Assembly: GCA_034440575.1 (NCBI GenBank)
Contig: JAOTOL010001521.1
Coordinates: 224,001-288,000 of the forward strand
From: Imbricaverruca yamaguchii
Lineage: Eukaryota > Arthropoda > Thecostraca > Neoverrucidae
DNA: 64,000 nt
Direction of reading: 5' to 3'
The stretch's first letter is position 1; each line of letters opens with the position of its first letter. Shown one piece after another: positions 25,701-35,700 of this stretch. Below the pieces are notes generated by a model. That model did no database searches. It was not told the origin of the DNA and was given only the letters and a program-made list of their open reading frames with translations. Both the position numbers and the translations under genes were made by a program.

Positions 25701-28700
25701 CCAAGGTCACGAAAGTCCAAACCGCACGCCTCTGGCACACTGGCGAACGTTTGGTGTAGGTTTCATGAAGATCGAGCCAGCGGTTGCCGAGATCGTCCAT
25801 GTCGGCGAGATGGTGTTGGTCAAACCGTGTCGGTGAGATGGTGTCTGTTTTTTAGTCCCTCCCGTTGCAACTGTGGATCACGACCAACAACCACAGCCAT
25901 TAAAACAGAAGCTACCATCGAAATAAACTGAAATGGCCTTTGTAAAATCGAGTCAAAATTCCCCAAACACTTTATTTAGGTTGCATTTAGAAACAGCTCT
26001 TTTTAAGGACAAATATGCTAAGTTTTTTTTGGGGGTTTATTATAGTGCTTTAAGGTATTCCTGAGAGAAGTTTTACATACATTTTACCTCCATAAAGACT
26101 AAACTGGGTAAAGGTAAAGTTAGGTCTTAGCAATTTTGAGGAAAAGAATGAAAATGTTGTTTTCAAATATATAAAGCAAATATTTTTTTCCACTATGGGT
26201 GATTAGGCTAGTTCGGTGAGGTTATGTTATATTATTTCCCTTTTTAATGCAAGGAAGAAATGCAATAATTTGGTACCAGCATCTGGTAGCAATATAGTGG
26301 CCAATTATGAATGGAGTGCAGCAAACGTGACACACTTTTCCAGGAGCTACTCTTTTTTTTACTGTGAATCGTAATTTGTATTGCTTTAATTTTTGGCCAT
26401 TTGTACATGCATTACCCTTTTGCCGGCATACGGTACCTATGAGAGTGTAGAAACCAGATGCAGGCTGTCCCCAATGCACAAAGGGGAAGCACTGCATGAT
26501 ATACAATCAATATTGTTACTCTTTACAGACTGGAAAGCTTTTATATCAAATGACTAGGAACTGAGGACGTTTGGGCAGTTGGTGTGATGTCTGCTCAGTG
26601 ATTACCAAGGATTATAGGTTCATATGATCACTATAGTGGTGCACACTGAGAGAGCAGGTAGAAAATTGTGTCCTACTGCTTCAAACTATTGATGTTAATT
26701 GAGCCCCAAATTGATATGGTAATTTAAGCCAAATGTTGTAATGCCTGCAATTGGATATCAGTGGAAGAAAATGTGTACCATTGAAGTCCTTTTTCCTGAT
26801 GGGGTGCTTAATTTGCTGGCATTGTAGGGCTGTCCTGGGGCTTCAGATTTTAAAATTCATTAGGTATGGAAACATCAGGCATGCTATAGTCACTTGCTCA
26901 GCATGTTGCTTTGCTTAAGTTATGTTAAAACCATGGTCACATGTTTATTATTACCAAATTTCCTCTTGTTTTTATAAAAGGATTGAGTATGTGTCTACCT
27001 GTGGGTGTAAACATACTCAATAAAGATATGTTATTTCCAATATTTTGACTTGGATGTTGATTCATGTTATCTGCATATGCAATGGAATGGCTGAGTTGGG
27101 CTATGTCACTGGAATATCTTGCATCATTGTATTTCCTCCATGTGTCTAGATATGCAATGAAGACCAAGTACATTGTCAAGAACTGATGGCTGAGGCAAGT
27201 ATACATAGTCATTGTTTATTGATCTATACAAGATCAGATACACTAAGCAGCATGCTATCACTGGCCCATCATCCTTCAGCATGTTCATGAAATCCCATGC
27301 ATAAATCAAAGTTTAAATAATTATTTGCTCATCAGAAAGTTAAAACAATCTTATTCATAGGACTGCTCTCAGATGGTTTGTCTTATACCTGTCTGGCAAG
27401 AATCAGTAGTTCTGAATGGCAAGATGTACAACTAGAGACCAGTAGTTTCTGGGGCTCAAAAAGGATCTTGCCATCTCCTTTTCTATCTTCCATGTTTGTT
27501 GAATATTTACCCCACAATCCTCACTCCAAGTGTCTTTTTCATGTAGATGGTGTAAAAAATCCACAAAATTTGCTTGTAAAATCATATTAGTAGTGGTGTC
27601 TACTAGGTGGAATTCAGTCTAAATTCTGACAAATGCAAAATATCCAAAATAGCTCAAGCAGATGCATGAACAAAGTATGGACAAAATTAAGAAGATTGAA
27701 GCAGAAAAGGTGGACAAATTTAATGATTTTGATGTAAAATTGGACTAAAAATGTACATTTTGAACTCACGTTAGTGACCTCATTCAAAATGCAAACAGAG
27801 CTCTGGGTCTCCTTATGTAATCCTTTGAGGCTGGAACACATTTCAAATTAAAGTGCAGTGATGTAGCAGTTTGCACTTTGCCCATTTTATTTTAGAATGT
27901 CTGCATTATGTGTACAGGCACAACCACCATCCATGCTTTGCTGGTGGACAACACAAATTCCTGGTTACAACACAAATTCCTAACATGGATCCTATTTCGC
28001 AGGTCATCAGGTTTCACAGTCTCCCTATCTTACAACAACCTACAGCATTTCAAAATCCATTCCCTAGCTTCCAGGCAGAATTATTTTACTATTCAGTGGA
28101 AGCATCCTCAAAAGCAATATTGAGACATGTGACCTGGCACAGGCACTGTATGTGCCAACTCAGGTAACATGAACAAATAGTGCTCTATTCATGCCAAGAG
28201 GATATGCTAGCATGGTGCAACCAGGTCTGTTTTGCTGACTCTTGGGCTCAGTGTATCCAATTTCAATTTCACTTGGGCATCAAATGTAACAAATGTGCAA
28301 TGCACACATGTTTATTTTGGCAAGTTTTTGGTGGTTTTAGCACATCCTGAGTTCTCCTATTTGTGCAGACCTATTTTGTTGGTGATTATATGTGAAGAAA
28401 AGAATAAACACTGTCTGGCCACCATGGCCGGAAATGGCTAAGGCAGTGATTGATGTCTGTTTCCTGGCAATACAAAAGCAGAGGATGGGTTATGCTGTGA
28501 GCCTGGGCAAATCTGTTACAAAATGGGTGAAATGCATCCTCTTGCAGCACACATACAAATTAGTTGTTGTTTATGCAAGCAAATGCTCTGCTTATCGCAG
28601 ATAGTTTTCCTCAGATGGTGCAGGACTGTGCTGGGTGATAGATTATAGGGATGATGGTGATGGGTGACCAACAGTTTGTGACACTCCAGCACAAATAATG

Positions 28701-29357
28701 AATCATTCAAGCATGACTATGTCCATATCAGATTCCTCTCTGTACCGGATCGTGCCCGGCAATATTTTGCTCGACATTGGTTTTTCTATTTGCTTTACAA
28801 GTACCCCCTAGGATACCAAAAGAAATGGTTTTCAGAAGGAAGTCAGGTAAAATGTGCAATAATGGAAATTCGTCTTCCTGTTTTGAAAATCTTGTTCGAT
28901 ATGTTCACTAATTATCGCTGCCCATCGAGCACAAATGCCATGCCAATCTAGTACATAAACCTACATACAGAAACACACATCTGTGTGTACCAATACACAT
29001 AGCACTGCTGGACCCCAGCATTCTCTGCTAATGTATGCCAGTGCCTTGCAGCTCAGGATTGGACAGCTTTTGTCACATGGTTTGAATCTGGTGAACCAGA
29101 ATTATAATCACATGGTTTTGAATATTTCATTTGATCATGGCTGGGAAAAGCTAGTTTTAGTCACCCTGTGGTTTCAACTGGGCAAAACTCGTCCCAACTC
29201 CCAGCCGGAGCCACGTGGTCATGCAATTTGAGCCACTTCGTCCCTACGGAGCTGCAGGTTTTGCAGCATTGTGACATCGCACTGGTGGTCGGCGCGGGTG
29301 CAATTTTCGATCAATTGGGTCCTGTCAGCGCTGGAGCCGGCGCCGCTACACTGATGT
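22784..29357. other. AT-rich, CpG-poor intergenic region between divergent KIF3A and SH3 genes
   Basis: From about 22900 to 29170 composition drops to clearly AT-rich with few CpG, unlike the rest of the window. Only short ORFs occur and none was recognised. KIF3A promoter sequence should lie just above 22783. The foldback element at 24829-25872 is a CpG-rich insertion inside. A palindromic run of TAGG/CCTA sits at about 24540-24580. Confidence 0.65.
24829..25872. mobile_element. Foldback element, about 1.04 kb, two long inverted arms
   Basis: Left end TCTAAAAAACAGACACCATC and right end GGTGTCTGTTTTTTAG are inverted copies. The inversion runs inward for roughly 500 bp per arm to about 25396. 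Each arm is built of repeats of about 170 bp with GATCTCGGCAACCGCT, AGGCGTGCGGTTTTGACTTT and a GGTCAAAGGTCA block. No ORF with a transposase was seen, so it is a non-autonomous foldback or palindromic satellite. Confidence 0.88.
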
Positions 29358-29733
29358 ATGGCCGGCCCGGCCACTTTATCCGCATTAGCCGACGTGCACG
29401 GCCGCCGGCGGCCAGCGTCCGCGGCCGACAGTCTGTGCGCGGCCATGCGGTGGCGGAGGGCGCTCCGCCGGGCGGCCGCCGATGGCCGGCAGCCGCTGAC
29501 GTTGCTGCCGTTGCAGCGGGTGGCCGGCGCGTGTCGGGAGGGCGGCGTGTGCGTGCCGGTGCGGACGGCCCCGCCGCCGCCGCCGCCGCGCCGTCGCTTC
29601 GTGCTGCTGGCGCCGCCCGGCCGTCCAGCGTGGCCATCGTCGCGCCCTACACCGACACCGGCACGCCGGCACCGGCGCGGCCAGGCCGACCGCGCAGCAT
29701 CGTCACCCACACGGCTCCACGGACGGTCGCCAG
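29358..29733 (+). CDS. Tentative first coding exon of the SH3 gene
   Basis: GC-rich block with ATG at 29358 (MAGPATLSALADVHG), a proline run (RTAPPPPPPRRRF), and donor CCAG/GTGGGT leaving phase 1, which fits the exon at 30825. No homology is recognised, and another frame is also open. If it is wrong, translation could start at 30803 or 30830. Confidence 0.42.
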
Positions 29734-32700
29734 GTGGGTGCGCTCGCTTCCATTCGCGGCCTGTGGATGTCTGCGTCCTTGTGCTGGACAGTGAGGGTGC
29801 TGGAGTGTTTTTATTTTATTTTTCAGATGGTGTTCGCTTCCAGAAGTTAGCCACTCTGGAGTTGTGTGTTCTGATCTGCTCTATATGGTTGGTGTCCGTT
29901 TCCACTGCCTGTCTGCCCGGCTGAGACGTCTACTGTCGCCGATTTGGAAACCTGTGACAAAAGCGTGCTTGTGGAACGTTTCGTGGCACCCTGGAGAATG
30001 CACATGCACGGTCGTTTCAGAATTAGATGTGACCAGTTGCTACGCGGGCGCTGCATGCCAGACGCTGTGGATGCGCCCATCAACTCCAGAAACCAACCAA
30101 TTAACCAGTTGATATGAAAAGCCTGGTCAGCTTGGTCACTAAAAGCCATTCGTGCTGGGCACTACAATTGCTTCTTTTGCCTTGCTCTAAGAAATGTGTT
30201 TATCCATAACGAGTGCCAGCAGTCACTAGTCAGCCAGGATTCTCATGAAGGTGCCAAGGCCGCATGTAAAGGCTGCACTGTCAATTGACGTTGCTCCGGC
30301 GGCCCGAGCTTCATCATGGTAAGTTCCAGGATGTGAAAGGATCAATTTTCCCATCTGATCTGCCTAGCTGTGCTAGTATTCAGCGTCACAAGTTGAAGAC
30401 ACCGTACGTGAAGCCTCATGTGCTGATAGCAGCGCCGACCAGGCTGGCACTCAATCTCAGTCGGACTGCGTCAGAAGCGTCACTTGCCGCCGGCTCAAGG
30501 TCAGTCAAGATCAGTCCTGGTGGCCGAATGGCACTATCGAGCCGGCTGGCTGGCCGCATCCTTATCGGCGGCAATCGCAGGTGACGTGGCGCGCTATCTG
30601 GCTGAACGGCCGGTACCTGCCACACCCAGGCCGACCGGTGGCGCGCGCTCTGTAGTCTCTGTGTGAGGCACAGTGTGATGTCGGAGGCGTACCGTGTGTC
30701 CGTGCTACCTTGGAGACGTGCCGTGTGATCTGAACTGCTAGTTTGGGGAAGTGTCTGGCGACTACACCCGACAGCAAAAGGTGCCTGCACCGGTAGACGG
30801 AGATGTCTACACCGTTAGACGCAGGCGGCATGGCCTCCGGCCTGAAATCGATGCTGCCGTGCTACTCCGAGCCTCCGCCACCCTACTCGGCCCAGGAGTG
30901 GCCTGGAGAACAGCCTCGTGCTGCCTGCCTGCTGGAGCTGCCGGTGCAGCGACCTCGCTCGTGCTCTCCCGTGTCGGAGTTGACGGCTAAGGACCACGGC
31001 AAGGGCAGGAAGAGGCAACGTCATGAGCGGGGAGCGAGGAGTCGCGGTGGCACCAGGCAGGACAGCGACCTGAGGTCACCCAGCCAAGGTCATGGCCTGA
31101 TGCAGCGTGCCGACCTTCTATCTGCACGGCACATGCTGTCAGACAGTGACCCAAGTTCCGGTCACCACACGGATCTTGATGAGGGCTCGGCGCGTGGCCT
31201 GAGGTCAGGTCGCGACCTGACAGATGGCGCGGCGTGGAGCAGTGCTCAAGGTCGGCCCGTGGTTCGGTTGCCGCGTGCGCCACCGTCGCAGGTAGAGGCT
31301 GAGCTCAAGGAGTCCCTGAAGCTAAAAATCGGCGGCAGACAGCTGGTGCTTAAGGGCGGGCTCAGGTAACGGAAGGTTCTCCGCTCATGGTTTATTATGG
31401 AATACACAGTATTTCTGGTGGTATTATTACCGGCGCTGTATCGAAATCGCTTCCAAGACTTGCGCATAACATCTGGAATGGCGTGGTGTAAGTGCTTCTC
31501 AGCTTGTAATATTTTCGCATCAGTGGAATTAGTTCTACTTGTTGCCTTTGAATGTGCTTATGTTCGCCGCAGCCGTCAACGAGATCTGCTTGTGTTTGCC
31601 GCACATGATTTGTAGAATAGAGCTCGGAGCGATAAGCCATTCGCATGTCACTGGTATTCGCACCACTGATTGACTTAAACTCTTGGTATTCGTGGTGCGT
31701 ACGGAGTTTGCGTGCAACACGATGCGACTCGTGAACACTACCATGTATTCTCCTACGATGGCGTGGTCGAGTTACCGTGCTGCTCGTACGCCTCGTTCTG
31801 CAGGCGTCCCGTTCTGGAGGTGGTGAAGCGGCCGGCTCCCTCGCGGCCGGCTCCCTCGCAGCCGGTGCGGGCACAGGTGTCTCGCGCCCTCTCGGCGCCT
31901 GGCCAGCCGAGCCCGGCGCGACGAGGCGACAGACGGGAGGCGAGAGGAAGAGCCGCCGCCAAGAGGAGGGCACCCCCGCCCCGCCCCCCGCCGCCCATCC
32001 TGCCGGCTGTGGTGGTGAGTAGACTCGGCGGTTTGCGAGCAGGGAAGGTGTTTGGTGTCGTGAGGCAGTGCGGCACTGCTGGCGCACTGCCTAACGACAA
32101 GAAGAGACTGGCGCACGGATGCACCCGGAAGCAACTGTACCGCGGAGGTCGAATGACCGATAATGTCCCCGCTGCGTGGACGTGTGCAGTAGGTCGTGGT
32201 GCGTGTGATCCTTCTTTCCTCAATTTTATGACGAATTTGGTGGTAGGCGTCCTTTGTACATTATGGCTGTGAATATGTCTATGGATATGACTATATCTAT
32301 GAATATAGGTATGGGTATGACTATGACTAGTGCTGTGGCATTGGTTATGTCTATCGGTGACTGACAGGAGTTATGCAGTAGGTCCGTACTTATGCCAGTG
32401 GTCATGGACTGGGCGCTGTATAACCTCTGCATTTGATGCGCCAAAAGCCCCAATAACAATAACAGGGGCCATGGACAGGGTTGGCAAAATAGGCTGTTCC
32501 TGATGTATTTATGTTTAGAACACTATCCTCTCCAGAAAAGTGATCTTCTCCATGCTCTTATTTTCTTGTTTGGAGGTTGAATGATGCTGTTTGATAGTGA
32601 CCTGCCCTGTGATGAAGTGCGCAAGATTTACTGGAAAGTACAAACAGAGATTCTGATGTCAAAGATTTAAAGGAAGTTATCATCTCCGTATTAGACGACC

Positions 32701-35700
32701 CGCACAATTTCCTCTCCACATCCAGGATGAGAACATGGGGACGAGTGGTCTAGCGGTAAGTTGTTCGTCTCACAGTCGAAAGGTTGTGGGTTCTAGTCTC
32801 ACCTGTCGCTACTCTTCGCCCGCGACCAATCGGTGTGAGAGATTGGTGACGCTACATGACTCAACGGTCGATTTGTCGTAAAACCAATAACCAACCAACC
32901 GGGATGAGAACATGCAAATCCAGCCCGGGCCATGGAGTATGTTTGCTACCCTTCAGAAGTGACGGTGCGTGGTTCACCTTGTCTCGCGTGTCATGTGCTC
33001 TGTGTTCGACTCATTTGATGGCTAATTGCTGGCTAATGTACGTGCACGTTTCAGGACTCGCCGCCCTCCTATGAGGAGGTGTTGCGCCTGGACGCGACGC
33101 TCGTGGTCGGCGGCAGCGGCGCCACCACACCTCTCACAGTCCCCGGCCATCTCATTGACCCGAGCGGGCCGGCAGTGTCGAACGGCACAGGTGGCGACGG
33201 GTGCGGTGACGTCCCTACCGCCGACTCCGCCCAGTCTCCGGTCTCGGTCAGCCTGTCGGGCGATGCGACGCCGACGGACGCCTCTGCCGCCGCCGAAGTG
33301 AGCGCCTCCCGCCCTGGTGATGCGCATCTCGCCAGTGCCGGGCCGGTCGCGGAGGCGAGCACACTGCGACAGCAGGACGCCCCAACACGATCCGTCGGTG
33401 AGGGGACGTCTCTCGGCCGTGGCACCACATTGCTCAACGACTGGCCGCCCGCCTCGGTCACCGGCCGCGGCCTCAGCGTGTTCACGCCTGCGGAAGGGTG
33501 TTCCGTGCAGACGGTGCCGTCCTGCCGCGCTGCCGGCGACACGGCTCCGTTCACGGCTCAGGTCACGACTCAGGTCACGACACCGGTCACGACACCGGTC
33601 ACGACACCGGCCACAACACCGGTCACGGCTCCGGTCACAGTCACGGCTGCGGTCGCGGTCCAGACTCCGGTCGCGGCTCAGGACACGACTCCGTTCACGA
33701 CTCAAGTCACGGCTCCGCCTCGAGGCCAGTTCAGGTCCGCACGGTCAGATCGTGCCCCGGCGCCCACAGTGATCCGGCCTCCCCGACCAACGGCGGCAGT
33801 CGGTCAGACGGGGTCGCCGGCCACAGCCGCTCTGGCCGGAGACAACGAGTCGGCCGGTCCGTCCGGTAGCGGCCGTGACTCGGCCGGTGGCGCCCGAACA
33901 GCAGCCGAGCCAGCCTCCGGCCCGTCCCGCTGGCTCAGCGTGACGACTGAGGTCATCGACAGCGTCCCACCGGCGCGTCTCAGCGACGCTACCGGCAACG
34001 ACGGCTCACCGGCTGGGGGTGAGCCGACCACGGCCGGGTCGGCGACGTGCTCGTGCGACCCGGCCGGTCAAGCGGCCGCGCGTACCGACCGGCGGCCGGC
34101 CAGCTCGTCGGACGGCGGACGGTCGAGTCACGCCGACCCGTCGTGGACCGTCACCAGGACCGCGGACGGACCGGCGGACGGTGCGGCGGCCGCCGCCGGC
34201 TCGCCACTAGCGTCAGCCGGACACGAGACTCGTGAGGGGCCACCGCCCGAAGCAGATGTCGCCGCACCGCGGGCACGACCGGCGGCGTCGGCGGCCAGAT
34301 CCGCGCCGAACCCCTTCTTCGACTGCGTGCGGTCGGAGGTCGACGCTTTGCGCTGGTCGACTAGTCAGCCGGCCGCGGGCGGTGTCTGGCTGGGACGGGT
34401 CACGCGGACAACGGCCGCAGACCCGTGTCACACCGTGACACCCAGCTGGAGCAGCTCGTGGGCGGCCAGAGTCACGCGCACGCCGGGACACGCGGGTCAG
34501 ACGGACATCCGGGTCGGTGGGGGCCGCGGTGTGGGCATGGCGGCGAGTGCTGTCCAGGTCCCGGTGGTAACACCTGCCGGCACGCCTCAGAGCCAAACGG
34601 CCCGCTCTGCAGCTGGTCCTCCGACCACCACCGCTTCCACATCACCGGCAGACAGCAGTCGGCCCACAGTCGATCCTGTGGTCGATCCGTCGGCCGCTCG
34701 CATTGCCAGTCCTCGGCCCGGCGGCCGACTCACGGAATCGAACGCTGTTGATGCCGCCACTTCTCCAGACACCTCCACATCGGCCGCTGTGCCTCTCGCA
34801 GGCCCTGCGTCTGCCGCCACCGCCCCAACTGCCGCCCGACTGCCGCTCCGACTGCCGCTCCGACTGTCGCTCCGACTGCCGCTCCGCCGACTGCCGCTCC
34901 GACTGCCGCCGGTGCTGCGGCCATCAGCCAGTCGAGCGGGCAGACCGTCTGCGCCCACCCACCGTCGGCGCGCGCCGGCCATCACGATCCATCGAGCACT
35001 ACGGCCAGCAAGGTGAGCAGTCACGTGAACAGTGAAGAGCTGAGTGGATGACATCGTCCATATGCGGGTGGCGTTATGTGTGAGTGATGTGGGCAATCTT
35101 CCAAAGGACAATCTCCTTTGAATCAGATCGTGTCGTTTGACTCCTCCATTGTATGGTCGCTTTCATCTCATCACGTGTAAAGTGGATTGATTGATAATAT
35201 GCTGGCTTTATTCTCTGAGGGTGGGCTGATTAGTGTGGATGTGTGGTCATCGAAGTGCCAGCTGCATATTTGGTGGTGCCAGCTGGGTATTGGATAGTTT
35301 CACAAGCTGGGTATTGGTTGTTTTTCACCAGCTGGGCATTGGGTAGTTTCACCCAGGTGATCTACAACGACGTTGAGAAAGTGACTGTTATCGGTGATTT
35401 TGATATCCGTGTCTGTTACGAAGATTTGTGTGCGACGTTCACCAGTAGCAATCGTAAGTAAAGCGATGTTCTAGCTAGGCGAGAAGACCATGGAACCATC
35501 TTTCACGAGGAGAGGAATTTATCGAAAGTATTGATCCCAATGTAAGAGGCAATGCACAATTTTGCCTGCGAATGGTCCACCCTATGCCTATTCTAGGTCT
35601 GTATTGAACATCATGCACCTTACAGGCACCTCGTCGCTTCAAGTGTAATCAGTTTCCCCATTTAATCCATATGCTCCACTGTATAGCGCATTCCCTGCAC

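Noticed and set aside
29168..29794. Second open frame over the proposed first exon of the SH3 gene
   Set aside because: High GC opens several frames; only the 29358 frame leaves the phase needed by the next exon.
33022..33705. Minus-strand Arg/Asp-rich ORF (SRDRCCGRCRDR)
   Set aside because: Antisense of the GTCACGACAC-type repeats in the large SH3-gene exon.
35357..35453. Exon-like segment VIYNDVEKVTVIGDFDIR between an acceptor and GTAAGT
   Set aside because: Its length would repair the SH3-gene phase, but in the required frame it opens with a stop codon (TGA).
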